In this document: positions 40,301-50,979 of the stretch, one piece after another
How positions within the stretch are numbered: the first letter of the stretch is position 1
How the letters are laid out: each line of letters begins with the position of its first letter
NCBI RefSeq assembly: GCF_950295315.1
Contig: NC_080162.1
Location: forward strand, 73,005,729 to 73,069,728
DNA: 64,000 nt
Source: Erinaceus europaeus
Taxonomy: Eukaryota; Chordata; Mammalia; Eulipotyphla; Erinaceidae
Direction: 5' to 3'
Translations under genes and position numbers: made by a program
The notes under the pieces: generated by a model
Told to the model about the DNA's origin: nothing
What the model saw: only the letters and a program-made list of their open reading frames with translations
The model's database searches: none

Positions 40301-41361
40301 TGAAGGAAAGAAAGAAATTCACAGATCTACTTTAGAAACCTTGTGGTTCTGTTTTACTCTTGGTCCTAGAGCAGAACAAAGTCACCAGATTAGATTTGGG
40401 TCTCTTGATATGGCTTTGAGGAGGGAAGGGGGAAGTAGGAGGGAGACGGGTGGCCACTAGAGTTGCCAGCCCCTGTAAAGACCTAGCAGTTTTCACAATT
40501 GACACTAAGAAACTTCTTCTGCACTTATAGCCACTACTGTCACTCCCATCCTGCTTTGTGTATATCATTATTGCCTTTTCCACAGGGAGGTACCAGCAGA
40601 GCTGAGGAGGTTAGCTCATGGTGGGCAGGTGAACTTGGACATGGAGGACCATCGGGATGAAGATTTTGTGAAGCCCAAGGGAGCCTTCAAAGCCTTTACT
40701 GGCGAGGGTCAGAAACTGGGGAGGTAAGAAGACCTTGTGGGAATGGCACTATGTCAGTCACTGCTGGTAATTCATTTTTTATAACTTTACTATTGATACA
40801 TTTTTTTAATGGCAAGAAGGATGTAGACTTGAGCATTTATAGCCCTGAGTTAAAAGTTAGGTTTCTTCACTTATAACTTAACAGTTATCTTTAGAGTGTA
40901 TAGCCCAGTCTGCTCCACTGTAAAATGGAGCTCATAAAAGTGCTTATCCTTCCAATTATTGTGAAGCAGACAGCACTGCCTCACAGTGAGCAGTCAGATG
41001 AAGCAGGAAATGGTAACTCATGATTCAGAAGTGTAGGGTGTTCAGGACAGTGATTTCTTCCCTCATCACTTAGAGCTGAGGCACACATTTTCAGGTTTAA
41101 ATATGACAACAGAGAAAATAAAGAATCCTACTCTCCCTTCCAGTCAACCTTGCAGCAGCATTGTTCAGGATCCAAGGAAGCTCACAGGCTTTGGTGATCT
41201 GTATAGACTGCAGCTCCACCATTATAGCAGCTCTTAGCTCTATTTTTTTTTTTTACCCTGACACTCATTTTATCATTTTCTTTGAGTTTTTCTGCCTATG
41301 TTTTCTGTCACAGCTTTAATCTTGCATTCAAATCCCTGGTCGGATCTGATTGATTTATTAG

Positions 41362-41429
<68 letters not shown>

Positions 41430-44400
41430 ATAGGTTACAAGATTGTAAGTTTATGGTGTATAATTCCACACCACACCCACCACCAAAGTTCTGTATCCTT
41501 ACCCTCCCTCCTCCCAAAGATAACCACTATAGTTATCACAAATCGTAGAAAAGTTTGCATACTTCTGTTCCCCCCACCAAGTTCATGTGTATCTAATCTC
41601 TAGATGTCTCATATCTGGTAGTTGTCTTTCATTTCTTTACTTATTTTTCTCAGTATCATCATCTCCAATTCCACCCATTTTGTCCCAAAGGACATCTCAT
41701 CTTTTTGATGGCAGAGTAGTATTCCATGGAATATATGCCCCGTAACTTCTTTAGGCAGCCATCTGTTGATAGGCATTTAGGCTGCTTCCACTCTGGCAGT
41801 TGTAAATATTGCACCTTTGAACATAGGGGGGTGGATGTGTCCCTTTGAATTAGTTTTAGTATCCTTTGGATAAATGCCTGAGAGTGGTATCACTGGATCA
41901 TAAAGTACTTCCATTTTCATTTATTTAAGGACATTCTATCCAGTCTTCCAGTGGGGTTGCACTAGTTTTCATAACCACCAGCAGTTTAACAAAGTTCCTT
42001 TTTCTCCACAACCTTGCTGACACCTATCATTTCTTGATTTGTTTATGGCAATCACTGTTTCTTCTGATAGTCAAAGTTCTCCCACATGGCATTCAAGCCT
42101 CCAGTCCCACCTGCAGGGGGAAATTTTCATAAGCAGTGGAGCAGTGTTCAGGTCTCGGTCTGTCTCTCTCTCTCTCTCTCTCTCCCCCTCTCCCCCTCTC
42201 CCCCTCTCCCTCTCTCCCTCTCTCTCCCCCTCTTCCCCTCTCCCTCTCTCCCTCTCTCCCTCTCTCCATCTCCCTCTATCCAAAAAATAAAAGACCACCA
42301 GGAAGGATGGATCCATGCAGGCACTGAGCCCCAATATTAACTCTAGTGGCAAAAAATGAAATGTGTGAATGAATTAAGTTGTTCTCCATTCAGAAATTCA
42401 AAAAAATTATTTTAAGTTACATTAAACATTTTTCCTGATTTGTTTTTTTCATTTGTTCCCAGAGAATCTAATCTGACAGTTTGAATAAGACTACGTTTAT
42501 TCAGTTTTGAATAGCAAATATCAAGCATGCACTTGGAGATGGAAGCTCACTTCTAAGGATGAGCACTGGCTGTTTTCCATGCTTTCTGTAGTTGTCTCTT
42601 TATGTTTACTTTTAAAGGATATAGAATCTCAAGACTCAAGAATTACAGCAAAAAAGCACCTTAGTTTCCAACATATTCCCACTATAAAGGAAGTGAGCAT
42701 TTGAGTGATTCAGACTCAATCTGAATGAGACTCAGTTTCCCTATGGCACATTATATGGTATTTCAGGGAGATGTAAAGAAATTCTTCTTATATAGATAGC
42801 TGTCAGATCCTTGTCCCATTGTGAAGGACCCTCTCTGCTTACAGGTGACTCAGCCATTCCTTAAAGGTAATGGTAGGCTGGCTGCCTTCTTTCTTTTTAA
42901 AATTTTTATTATATTTATTTATTGGATGGAGACAGCCAGATATCTATCTCATACAGTAATGGGGGTTGAGCCTGCGCCCTACCATGGCAAGGTATGTACC
43001 CTCTCTGCCGAGCTATCTCTGGGCCTTATCAAGATCCTTAATACACTGTAAGGCTGCTGACATTAATATGTATAGTTTCTGAAACCTTCCTTTTGAGGGG
43101 AAGATAAGTCAAGGAACTAAAGTTTCAGAGACAACACTTTCAATTTGATTTGCTAAAAATACTCTTTTAAGGTAGTAATGACCAGAGGAAATTAATTTCT
43201 GTTCTAATCCTGATTCCATACTCTCTCCTCAGTACTGCTCCACAGGTGTTCAGTACCAGCTCTCCCGCCCAACAGGCAGAAAATGAAGCCAAAGCTAGCT
43301 CTTCCATCTCTATCGATGAGTCACAGCCTACTACAAACATCCAAATACGGCTTGCTGATGGTGGAAGGCTGGTGCAAAAATTTAACCACAGTCACAGGTA
43401 CCTTATACTGTCTGGCTTAACTTACTTGAAGAGGGACCCAGAGACACCTATGACGAATAGGAAGCGGGAGATTGTTATTCTTAAGAAATGCTAACTGGTA
43501 CTCTTATCTTCCCCTCAAAAGACACAATGGAATTGGAAAAATGTATACGTCTGAAGTCCTCATTGGTAAAATTAGGAATTCAATTAGAGAATTGGATTCT
43601 TCGGGGCTATTTTAAGACACTGAACTTTTTTTTTTTTTTTCTCACTGCTCTGAGCTGACTTTTTCAGATAGAGAGAGACATAACACAACACCAAAGAAAG
43701 CTTCTCCCAGTTTCACAGGGACTGGGGGCTCAAAACTGGGTCATGGCACATGTCAGCACTGGTGCTTTCCCAGGTGAGCTATCTTACTGTTCCCCACCAA
43801 ACTCTTCGTTCAAAGAAAAATTTTGTCCTAAAGCCCAAGTACAGAATAGATAAAATTAGAACTGCTGTAGTTGATAGAGTACTAGAATCCATCCATCTTT
43901 CTAACCCACAGGGCCTCTGAAAACCACGAAGCTATTTGAGGTCTCTTGTTTTGACATCCTCTTTGAGAATTCTAGAATCCTGCTCATTTATCTCAGATAG
44001 TCTGGACTGGACCAAAACAGCTCTATAGTCCTCATTTTAAAGATGGGAAAACCAAGGCACAGAGCAATAAAAATTAATTGGGAGAACATTATCACCAGTA
44101 ATGATTGGTCAATCTTTTCTCTAGATCAGCAGTGTCTAAATTCATCAATGATAGGTCAAGTAAACCATGATCTACATGTGGGTCCAATGAATGGCCTGAC
44201 AGTCCTTGGTAGGGTTCACATGTGAAATGAACTTGTGACACAAATCCCAGGATATGGAGGCTTTGTTCAAATGTTTCTCATTAGTTAAGTATACTTCAGG
44301 CGCTTGGTATTTAAAGGAATTAACCCATAACACTCATCTGAGTTACTCTTGCCTTTGCTTTATTTCACCCATTAAGTCTAACATTTCGGCATGGTTGCTA

Positions 44401-45389
44401 CTCTCCTACCCCTGTTGGTGGGCAACCCCTCTTAATTACTTACTATAAATAGCTTAATGAACAGTCTACAGAAAGTCTTAGGATGCATCTAGGACAGTTA
44501 GGCCTTTCGATGTGCCAACTATACATTGCATGAAATGTAAGGCATAAGAGTGGAAAGATACCTTTTTTCATGCACTGTAGCTAGTTCCAGATTATACATT
44601 CTCATAATTAATTACTAGCATAGTGTCTAGAAAAGTAGTTCCTGCACTTAAAATTTACTAACCTACATTAGTTTTTCTCATTAAGTGCTTTTTATAATGT
44701 ACAAAAAAAGACATATACTTTCTATCTTGTGGAAGGTATGGTCTGCAAGAAGAAACAGACAGTCAAATCATCCTGGTGTTGTTTGGCTTCAAGCTTGTTT
44801 GGGGAATAGAAACAAGTTTGAGGAAAGCTTCCTGAGGAGGTAGCATTGGACCTGAAGCTTGAAGTTTGATTAAGTTTACAGGAAAAGCATCAGGCAAAGA
44901 AGCTTCTATAAAGAGGAATGCAAATGTGTACAGGGAACACAGCATAGTGAAGAACTCAAATGTGGGAGAGAACAGTGGAAGGAGGGTGGATTTACGATTA
45001 GACCTTGGGATGACAGTAAGCATATTGGTGTTTATCATAAGGAAAATGGGAGCAACTCAGGTTTTTAGGCAAGTAAAGTGCCATGATCCGGTAAGCTTCC
45101 AAAATGAAAGAGGGTGGGGTAGGAAGGGCACATGTTGCAGTCTTCTGCAGGCTGGGGGCAGGGGTTTGGTTGACAGCATAAAAGGACACTGCTTACCTAC
45201 CTCCATACTCACTCCCACTCCACCAGGATCAGCGATATCCGACTCTTCATTGTGGATGCCCGGCCAGCCATGGCTGCCACCAGCTTTGTCCTCATGACCA
45301 CCTTCCCAAACAAAGAGCTGGCTGATGAGAACCAGACCCTGAAGGAAGCCAATCTTCTCAACGCCGTCATTGTGCAGCGGTTAACATAA
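21688..45389 (+). CDS. NSFL1C: NSFL1C, p97/VCP cofactor p47 (nine coding exons, whole span)
   Basis: Joining 21688-21792, 24713-24810, 31403-31477, 35434-35599, 36181-36273, 39057-39166, 40586-40723, 43233-43397 and 45227-45389 gives 1113 bp, 370 codons plus TAA, the length of human p47; all introns are GT-AG and all phases fit. Domains: UBA (about 1-45, binds ubiquitin), an acidic stretch and a basic RKRSPNE nuclear-signal-like motif (exon 4), SEP domain (about 180-243) and UBX domain (about 290-368, binds the p97 N domain). p47 is the adaptor of the p97 ATPase in Golgi and ER membrane reassembly. Ser140 in TKSPGE corresponds to the CDK1 site reported to control this in mitosis. The protein is nearly identical to human as I recall it, so the gene is clearly intact. 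Confidence 0.97.
22351..22384 (+). other. G-quadruplex-type tract, NSFL1C intron 1
   Basis: Five G runs of four or five bases separated by one or two bases (GGGGTGGGGGTGGGGTTGGG and on). Confidence 0.8.
22455..22830 (+). mobile_element. Two SINEs and a (TA)n tract
   Basis: Two GATAGCATGATGGTTA-type copies; the second ends in an AT-rich TATATA/ACATATAT tract at 22745-22820. Confidence 0.65.
22985..23150 (-). mobile_element. Family-2 SINE
   Basis: Antisense: GCTTCACCACTCGTGAAGCT, CCCCTGCAGGTGGGGACC. Confidence 0.75.
23160..23420 (-). repeat. MIR remnant
   Basis: GATTCCAAAGCCCCTGCATT and CCAAGGTCACACCGCCAATA match antisense MIR. 23.4-24.1 kb shows nothing recognised. Confidence 0.55.
24115..24250 (+). 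repeat. MIR remnant
   Basis: GACTGCCTGGGATCAAACCT, GTGTAACCTTGGACAATTTT, TTCTTTAAGAATTAAATA. Confidence 0.8.
24713..24810 (+). CDS. NSFL1C: NSFL1C exon 2: end of UBA domain
   Basis: Acceptor CTGTTTCAG, donor GTAAGG; 98 bp, phase 0 to phase 2. Codes for [19 protein letters not shown] and the Ser-rich linker that follows. Confidence 0.95.
25963..26250 (+). mobile_element. Family-1 SINE, well preserved
   Basis: AGTCAGGCGGTAGCGCAGCG head through AAC tail and AATAAATA. Confidence 0.88.
26490..26660 (+). repeat. MIR remnant
   Basis: GACTGCCTAGGATCCAGCCC, TGATCTTGGGAAGGTAACAA, TTAAATGGAAATAATAGTGC. Confidence 0.85.
26700..27070. mobile_element. Two family-2 SINEs in opposite orientation
   Basis: A + copy (26707-26900) and a - copy (26920-27070) lie tail to tail. 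Confidence 0.75.
27340..27815. mobile_element. Two SINEs, opposite orientation
   Basis: A + GACAGCATAATGGTTCTGC-type copy (27340-27460) and a - family-1 copy with extra tail (27545-27815). Confidence 0.7.
28390..28590 (+). repeat. Possible MER5/Charlie-type DNA transposon remnant
   Basis: AGCAATGGCTCTCAAGCTCA... GAGAATGGCTTGGAAAAC... TCTGATTCAGGAAATCTAAG resembles the MER5 consensus order. Confidence 0.5.
28596..29010 (+). mobile_element. Two stacked SINEs
   Basis: GAAAGCATAATGGTTATGC copy, then a family-2 copy carrying the extra tail module (GAGCAGTGGATTTGTAGTGC). Confidence 0.75.
29728..29960 (+). mobile_element. Family-2 SINE
   Basis: GGTTGGTGGTGTACCTGGTT head, GGGGGAAAGCTTTGCAAGCA core. 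Confidence 0.8.
30381..30462. repeat. Perfect 28-bp inverted repeat, 26-nt loop
   Basis: 30381-30408 is the exact reverse complement of 30435-30462. The right arm begins an L2-like stretch that runs to about 30650. Lies in NSFL1C intron 2. Confidence 0.95.
30460..30650 (+). repeat. L2-like 3' remnant
   Basis: TCCCAGTCCAAATGTTGCAT, TAGGAAGCTTTTCTTAATGT and CATAGCCCTCATTTCACAAT follow the L2 3' pattern. Confidence 0.55.
30690..31125 (-). mobile_element. Two antisense SINEs
   Basis: GGATTGAATTTGGGACCTCA... TGCCACCTCCTC (30690-30810) and a family-2 copy (30955-31120). Confidence 0.7.
31403..31477 (+). CDS. NSFL1C: NSFL1C exon 3: acidic linker
   Basis: 75 bp between TGTGTCTTCAG and GTGAGT. Codes for [14 protein letters not shown] followed by an Asp/Glu run and GQR. 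Confidence 0.95.
31870..32960. mobile_element. Dense SINE cluster in NSFL1C intron 3
   Basis: Antisense copies at 32130-32390, 32410-32550, 32585-32665 and 32680-32955; a + family-2 copy (31935-32125) is inserted in the start of another antisense copy. Confidence 0.8.
33235..33930 (-). mobile_element. Antisense SINE group
   Basis: Family 1 with extra tail (33235-33582), a GATAGCATAATGG type (33590-33715), and a degraded copy (33760-33930). Confidence 0.75.
33931..34830 (+). other. NSFL1C intron 3, unique part
   Basis: No repeat or coding exon recognised. Confidence 0.5.
34840..35415. repeat. MIR and L2 remnants before NSFL1C exon 4
   Basis: Antisense MIR (34840-34970, TGCCCAGAGTCACTTAGAGG) and + strand L2 3' end (35095-35415, CTGGAATGCCCTTCCCTGAT and TTCTAGGAAGCCTTGACTGT). 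Confidence 0.75.
35434..35599 (+). CDS. NSFL1C: NSFL1C exon 4: basic motif and CDK1 site
   Basis: 166 bp between TTCTACACAG and GTGAGC. Codes for [39 protein letters not shown] and the [11 protein letters not shown] segment with Ser140. The first base of the donor follows AGA directly, so no residues are lost. Confidence 0.95.
36181..36273 (+). CDS. NSFL1C: NSFL1C exon 5: linker before SEP
   Basis: 93 bp, phase 0 at both ends, acceptor TTTCTTAG and donor GTGAGT. Codes for [19 protein letters not shown] and ERRQHSSQD. Confidence 0.95.
36428..37525 (+). mobile_element. Three + strand SINEs in NSFL1C intron 5
   Basis: Family 1 with extra tail (36428-36770), GATAGCATAATGGTTATGC type (37085-37180), family 1 with extra tail (37190-37525). 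Confidence 0.85.
37850..38390. mobile_element. SINE group
   Basis: Antisense family-1 (37850-37955, truncated) and family-2 (37965-38100), then a + family-2 copy (38190-38390). Confidence 0.75.
38855..39003 (-). mobile_element. Antisense SINE, GGAGGTGGCACAGTGGATAA type
   Basis: GGGATTGAACTCAGGACGTC... TTATCCACTGTGCCACCTCC, 54 bp before the acceptor of NSFL1C exon 6. Confidence 0.85.
39057..39166 (+). CDS. NSFL1C: NSFL1C exon 6: first half of SEP domain
   Basis: 110 bp after TTGTCATAG and before GTGAGC. Codes for [20 protein letters not shown] and [16 protein letters not shown], the SEP fold's conserved opening. Confidence 0.95.
39265..40290. mobile_element. Four SINEs in NSFL1C intron 6
   Basis: Antisense family 2 (39265-39455), antisense family 1 (39500-39775), antisense family 2 (39795-39955), and a + copy with the extra tail (40012-40290). 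Confidence 0.8.
40586..40723 (+). CDS. NSFL1C: NSFL1C exon 7: second half of SEP domain
   Basis: 138 bp after TTTTCCACAG and before GTAAGA. Codes for [37 protein letters not shown] and TGEGQKLGS. Confidence 0.95.
41364..41425. repeat. (TG)n microsatellite, 62 bp pure
   Basis: Uninterrupted TG repeat just left of the L1 3' end. Confidence 0.95.
41426..42060 (-). mobile_element. L1 3' end with ORF2 C-terminal part
   Basis: AGTAGTATTCCATGGAATAT, TTCTCCACAACCTTGCTGAC and CAGTGGGGTTGCACTAGTTT are classic antisense L1 ORF2 3' sequence; 3' UTR-like CACCACCAAAGTTCTGTATC lies to the left. Confidence 0.85.
42080..42355 (+). mobile_element. SINE with expanded CT tract
   Basis: Core AGGGGGAAATTTTCATAAGC, then about 120 bp of CTCTCC/CTCCCC repeats (42161-42281), then the tail module. 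Confidence 0.75.
42905..43025 (-). mobile_element. Degraded antisense SINE
   Basis: TTATTGGATGGAGACAGCCA... GAGCTATCTCTGGGCC, not a clean match. Confidence 0.45.
43233..43397 (+). CDS. NSFL1C: NSFL1C exon 8: start of UBX domain
   Basis: 165 bp after TCTCTCCTCAG and before GTACCT. The Ser/Ala-rich linker is followed by [20 protein letters not shown], the beta-strand pair that opens the UBX fold. Confidence 0.95.
43640..43800 (-). mobile_element. Degraded antisense SINE
   Basis: GGACTGGGGGCTCAAAACTG and GTGAGCTATCTTACTG remain. The rest of intron 8 (43800-45226) shows a short antisense MIR near 44035 and otherwise no recognised gene. Confidence 0.45.
45227..45389 (+). CDS. NSFL1C: NSFL1C exon 9: end of UBX domain and stop
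   Basis: 163 bp from acceptor CACTCCACCAG to TAA at 45387. Codes for [20 protein letters not shown], the [10 protein letters not shown] turn that contacts p97 (the family's FP signature), and NAVIVQRLT at the C terminus. Confidence 0.96.
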
Positions 45390-45625
45390 CCTCCCAGCCC
45401 CAGTGGGCATCTCACCTCTCTCCTATGTCTCCCACAGCCAGCAGCCCTATGGGGACTGCCCCTCCCACCCTTTCCCACATACCCAGCAGTCCAGTGCCAC
45501 GTCCTCTCCGTAGCTCTGGGTTCTTAGATCTTGGTTGGACATTTGTTTTATCTTTAGTTGCGTTTCCTGGGTTTTTGTGATGATCAATGGACTTTAAAGA
45601 AAATAAAATTAAAAAAAAAAACCAA
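45390..45625 (+). terminator. NSFL1C: NSFL1C 3' UTR and polyadenylation signal
   Basis: About 215 bp of non-coding sequence follow the stop to AATAAA at 45602-45607, then an A-rich stretch. Cleavage is expected 10-30 bases after the signal. No other poly(A) signal is nearer. Confidence 0.8.
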
Positions 45626-45639
45626 CCAAAAAAATTGAA

Positions 45640-48145
45640 GGAGTATCACCAGCATGTTATATGGAACCTCTCCCATTGAAACAGATTCATTTGTATAAAA
45701 TATTTCTCTCTGGGCATCTGGAAAGGAACCTTCCTTCCATGCTTTCTTCACAAAAATTGCTTCTGGCATACAATACTGTCCACATGTGTGTCTACCCACC
45801 ACCACCAAGATGACTACTGGAGAATTTCTTCCTTTATAATAGAGGGAGTAGGGAGACTTACAAAAAGAGGGGCTTTGTGGCTGCTAACTCCCACAAGAAC
45901 AAATCTTGCTCAGATAAAACCAAGTAGCGATTCCCTCAAGTATGGCGTCAGATCTAGATGCAGGCACCATTTAAGGCAAAATAAGCAAAACTCTTTTTGC
46001 TCCTTTCACTGAACCCCTGGGAAATTCAAGCTTCCTGGTCCTTGGCCAATTGAGGTTCTAAATAACCATACTTGCTTGCCCCAGCCCTGTCCTTATTTAT
46101 TCTATATGTAGAAGGCTGAGTATTCTAAGGTGGTAGGGATTTTTATTTTTCCAGTTTGGAAACAACTTGTGCCAACCCAAGTGCATTTCAGAGTCAAGAT
46201 ACGATGAACTAAAAGAGGAGGGAAATCAAAATGTCACTGAACTGATCACTAATGATAGGTGGCTATTCAAATACTGAAGAAGAGGGAGACCCCTTATGCC
46301 CCAAGTACCTTCTACTGTGTTAGCTTTTGCAGATTTCTGCTAAGTAAATTTTGAGGGTGAGTCTAATGTCATTGCATGGCTTTGGTGTGCAGATTCCACT
46401 TCAGTTTTCTGTGCCCCGCTGAGTTCTGATTCATGAGACAAAAGCAGTAATCCCAGTCTGGTGAAGTTCCTTCTTCCCAACAGATGTACTCTGTGCAAGT
46501 TTGAGAGAGGAGGCTTACTGTGGTCTTCGATATTAGCCTTTCACCTCTCTGTTAAATGAACCACAGACGTAGAACCAACACTAACTTAGAATCTCCTGAT
46601 TTTGAATCATAATGTGTCTCAATACATTTTCCAAGTAGTCGTCACCTGTCACTTTCTTTCCTGATTGCACCTAAGTCGAGAACCAACATCACTCCCCAAA
46701 GGTGAGGAAGGGCTTGAAGTGTCCATCCAGACATATCCTGAGAAAGGGACTTGGCTTGGTGCTTCCGATGTCAAACTAGCAGGATTCTGGTGGCTCTGCA
46801 GTATCTGCCACGATGTTTCCTCCAGCGGGTGGAAGTAACTATGGAAACTGAAAATGGGTCTGGAAAAACCACAAATTATTGTCAGCTTGACTATTAAAAA
46901 CCAGAATGAGGACAATGGAGTTTTGTACTTTCTAATGGCTTGCTTTGGAAGGAGTTGTATAATAACTTCAGCCATCACAAGTACTTAATGTCCCGTATCA
47001 ACCTGTTTTACAGTGCAAAACCTGATGCCTGAGAGGCACAGATCTGCTTCCAAGGCCTATGCACTTGACCTCTGAGCCTGTGTAGTACACCCCACCTCCC
47101 AACTCCCTTCCACCTTTTTTTGGGTTTCTACTTGTGCTAATTATTACATGCCAGAAGAGATCACAAATAATTTACAACATATCATCTAGAATAGTTGACA
47201 AAAGCCTCTGGATTCCTACTCACCTCTGGAAAGTGAGCAAGGCAAGTGATCTGAATGTAGTCAGTGTGTTTCAGTGTTTCGCCCAAGGTCAGAGAGATTG
47301 CTAGCCATGGAGCCAAGGATCATACTAGTTTGAATACAAACTGGTTTACAGATGTTTTCCAGCCCTAGGTTTCTGTGTTGGTGGGTGTCCCACCTAAAAA
47401 AGAGGAATCCATCTAGGTAGGCTTGGGTGGAGAGGACTTGTCTGTTTGCTTTAAATGGATAATTCAATAACATCTGTTTCTGAATTCAGGGAAGTTCTCA
47501 TATAACATTTTGTGAGTTTGAAGACATTTTGGATCATTCCATCAAACTGGTTAACTAATGGAACCTCCCAGCATTAAATAAGCCAAGACACAGATATATT
47601 GCTATGCATGGGATATGTCCTGATGGAGAGGTAATCCAAATTCATCACTGAGTGGGAAAACAAGTTGTCATGATAATGCCCTTATAAGTTAAGTCTACAA
47701 TAGTCTCTACTGTAAAACATTTTGTTAAGTCCTATAAACTATCCCATGCCAAATAATCCTGTAGGTAGTCTGGCTGCTTCCTTGGGAGATGGCCACAGGA
47801 GAAAGCATGCATGTGAGTCAAGAGCTGAGCCTGTCCTTATGGCTCTAGATGTCACTGTCAACTTACCCTCCTGAGCAGCAGTGTCCCCTTTCCATGCCTT
47901 CTAACAATACTAGTGTACCCACTAGGAACCCCTTAATATTAAGTTTGGGAAAACAGCTGGTGCAAAACACTGCACCCTCTGTCTGAACATTATGTTTTCC
48001 AGAGGAACTGCTGTTGAGTTTCTGACTCCCAAGGACAAATAAAAGGACTTCCAAATGGATTTTGCTCCTGTGTCATGAGCTGCCATCCAAGAGTTGACAG
48101 GTCCACTCCTTTCTATGCTGGTTTCTAGTGTTCAGCTTTGATCCA
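45640..48145. other. Unique intergenic stretch after NSFL1C
   Basis: No SINE, L1 or convincing exon seen in 2.5 kb, which makes it the longest repeat-poor stretch in the window. Confidence 0.5.
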
Positions 48146-48149
48146 ACTT

Positions 48150-49600
48150 TTTTTTTTTTTTTACTATTCCCTTATGTTGCCCTTGTTTTATTGTTGTAGT
48201 TATTATTGTTATTGATGTCATTGTTGTTGGATAGGACAGAGAGAAATGGAGAGAGGAGGGGAAGACAGGGGAGAGAAAGACACCTGCAGACCTGCTTCAC
48301 CACTTGTGAAGTGACTTCCCTGCAGATGGAGAACCAGGGGCTCAAACCGGGATCCTTACACTGGTCCTTGCGCTTTGCACCACCTGTGCTTGACCTGCTG
48401 TGCTACCGCTTGACTCCCCCTGATCCAACTCTTAACAGACTCCTCTGCTAACATCTCAGTCACCTCACCTCACCCCATATCCAGTTACCAGCAAGTATTC
48501 TAGCTTCTGCAAATCTAGTGAGTTGTCCTTCCCTCCTGTCTCCCAAGCATGGTTTCAATCATCTCTTTTGCAATGGCATGGCCTCACTAGGTGAGCTTGC
48601 AAAATGGAGATCTGAACTCTGTAAAGGGTGAAGACTAGTGGCTAAAAGGTCCCTTGTTGGTCAGGCGGTTAAGTTGGTCACTGGCATGAAGCGCAAAATT
48701 TAATCAGCTCCCCACCTGCAGGGGGGCTGCTTCACAAGCGGTGAAGCAGGCCTGCAGGTGTCTTTCTCTCCTCCTCTCTGTCTTCCCCTCCCCCCTCAAT
48801 TTCTCTCTGTCCTATCCAACAACAACAGTGCAAAAAGATGCAACGAGCCTTAGTGATAACCCTAAAGGCAAAAACAAAAGTTACCTAGGAATCTGGTCTC
48901 TTTTCCAAAGCAGGTTCTCATTAAGCCACAAGGTGGCACCATTCTAAAGGACACTATAGCTTCAGGATCCTAAACCAATGATTATTTCAAGTTGTTTTTT
49001 TTTTTTAATGTTTATTTTCCCTTTTTGTTGCCCTTGTTTTTTGTTGTAGCTATTATTGTTGTTGTTGATGTCATCGTTGTTGGATAGGACAGAGAGAAAT
49101 GGAGAGAGGAGAGGAAGACGGGGAGGAAAAGAGAGACACCTGTAGACCTGCTCACCACTTGTGAAGCGATACCCCTGCAGGTGGGCAGCCCGGTGCTGGA
49201 ACCAGGATCCTTATGCTGGTCCTTGTGCTTTGCGCCACGTGCACTAAACCCGCTGTGCTACCGCCAAACTCCCGATTATTTCAAGTTTTATTTTATTTAT
49301 TAGCAAGATAGAGAAGGATAAAGAACCAGTGTCCAGGGGGTCGGGGAGTAGCGCAGCAGGTTAAGCGCACGTGGTGCAAAGCACAAGGATCGGGGTAAGG
49401 ATCCTGCTTCAAGCCCCCGGCTCCCCACCTGCAGGAGAGTCGCTTCACAGGTGGTGAAGCAGGTCTGCAGGTATCTTTCTCTCCCCCTCTGTCTTCCCCT
49501 CCTCTCTCCATTTCTCTCTGTCCTATCCAACAACACCGACATCAATAACAACAACAATAACTACAACAACAAAAAAATATAAAAAATTTTAAAAAAATAA
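48150..49600. mobile_element. Four family-1 SINEs
   Basis: Antisense 48150-48420, + 48660-48875 (with a shortened tail module), antisense 49005-49275, + 49336-49600. Confidence 0.8.
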
Positions 49601-49764
49601 AAAGAACCAGTGTCCAATGCATTATCCACTATGCCAGGCTACTCAGCCAAAGATGTTAGTAGATGTGTATGGAGGGGAGAATAATAGGTGTGAAGGGAAT
49701 GTGTAGCAGCACTTGCCTTGCTCTGCCTGGACTGGATTAGAAAGTTTGTTAAGAATCAGCAGCT

Positions 49765-50945
49765 GGGAGTTGGGCTGTAACGCTGCGGGTTAAGCGTGGG
49801 TGGCGCAAAGGGCAAGGACCAGCATAAGGATACCAGTTTGAGCCCCCTCCCCACCTGCAGGAGAGTCGCTTCACAAGCGGTGAAGCAGGTCTGCAGGTGT
49901 CTATCTTTCTCTTCCCCTCTCTGTCTTCCCCTCCTCTCTCCATTTCTCTCTGTCCTATCCAACAACGATGACATCAATAACAACAACAATAAAAAAAAAG
50001 GGCAACAAAAGGGAATAAATAAATAATAAAAAAAGAAACTTAAGAAAAATCAGCAGCTATGAACCAGGATGTAGCTCATTCAGTAGAGCACACACTATCA
50101 CACAGAAAGACCAGGGTTTGAACTACACACAGACCACATGGGAGCACCATACACAAGCTTTACAAGCCACAGAGTGGTACTGCGGTGTCTCTTCGTTAAA
50201 TCTTTCTACTCTTTGCCTCTTCTTTTAAAAATTAAACAGTAGGGAGTCGGGCGGTAGCGCAGCGGGTTAAGCGCACGTGGCGCGAAGCGCAAGGACTGGC
50301 GTAAGGATCCCGGTTCGAGCCCCCGGCTCCCCACCTGCAGGGGAGTCGCTTCACAGGCGGTGAAGCAGGTCTGCAGGTGTCTTGTCTTTCTCTCCCCCTC
50401 TCTGTCTTCCCCTCCTCTCTCCATTTCTCTCTGTCCTATCCAACAACAACGAGATCAGTAACAACAAAAATAATAACTACAACAACGAAACAATAAGGGC
50501 AACAAAAGAGACTAAATAAATACAACAAAAATTTTTTTTAATTTTTTTTAAAATATAAAAAAAAAAATTAAACAGTACACTAGGGGCAAAATTTTGCAGG
50601 TACTAGAAACCCAGGTTAAAAAAACAAACCAAAAAAAAATAAATAAAAAAATAAAAAAACAAACCGTGGGAGTCGGGCGGAAGCGCAGCGGGTTAAGCGC
50701 ACGTGGCGCAAAGTGCAGGGACGGCATAAGGATCCCAGTTCGAGCCCCGGGCTCCCCACCTGCAGGGGAGTCGCTTTACAAGCGGTGAAGCACATCTGCA
50801 GGTGTCTATCTTTCTCTCCCCTTCTCTGTCTTCCCTCCTCTCTCCATTTCTCTCTGTCCTATCCAACAACAACGAAATCAATAGCAACAACATTGATAAC
50901 TACAACAATAAAATAACAAAGGCAACAAAAGGGAAAATAAATTTA
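49765..50945 (+). mobile_element. Three family-1 SINEs, two very well preserved
   Basis: 49765-50035, 50241-50520 and 50668-50945. The middle copy keeps GGGCGGTAGCGCAGCGGG and CGGTTCGAGCCCCCGG intact, suggesting a recent insertion. A weaker tRNA-like copy lies at 50060-50215. Confidence 0.85.
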
Positions 50946-50979
50946 AAAATATTTTTTAAATTGTAAAAAATACAAACCA

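Noticed and set aside
41364..42282. CRISPR-like or satellite array
   Set aside because: Only simple TG and CT repeats flank an L1 3' end; no spaced repeats occur, and the genome is eukaryotic.
42071..42352. Serine-leucine or Arg-Glu repeat frames
   Set aside because: They translate the expanded CT tract of a SINE.
46649..46978. A 109-codon minus-strand frame downstream of NSFL1C
   Set aside because: No domain, splice sites or codon pattern supports it; chance is sufficient.
50241..50440. tRNA gene candidates within SINE heads
   Set aside because: The heads keep promoter-like boxes but do not fold into a cloverleaf with a normal anticodon arm and are followed by SINE bodies.
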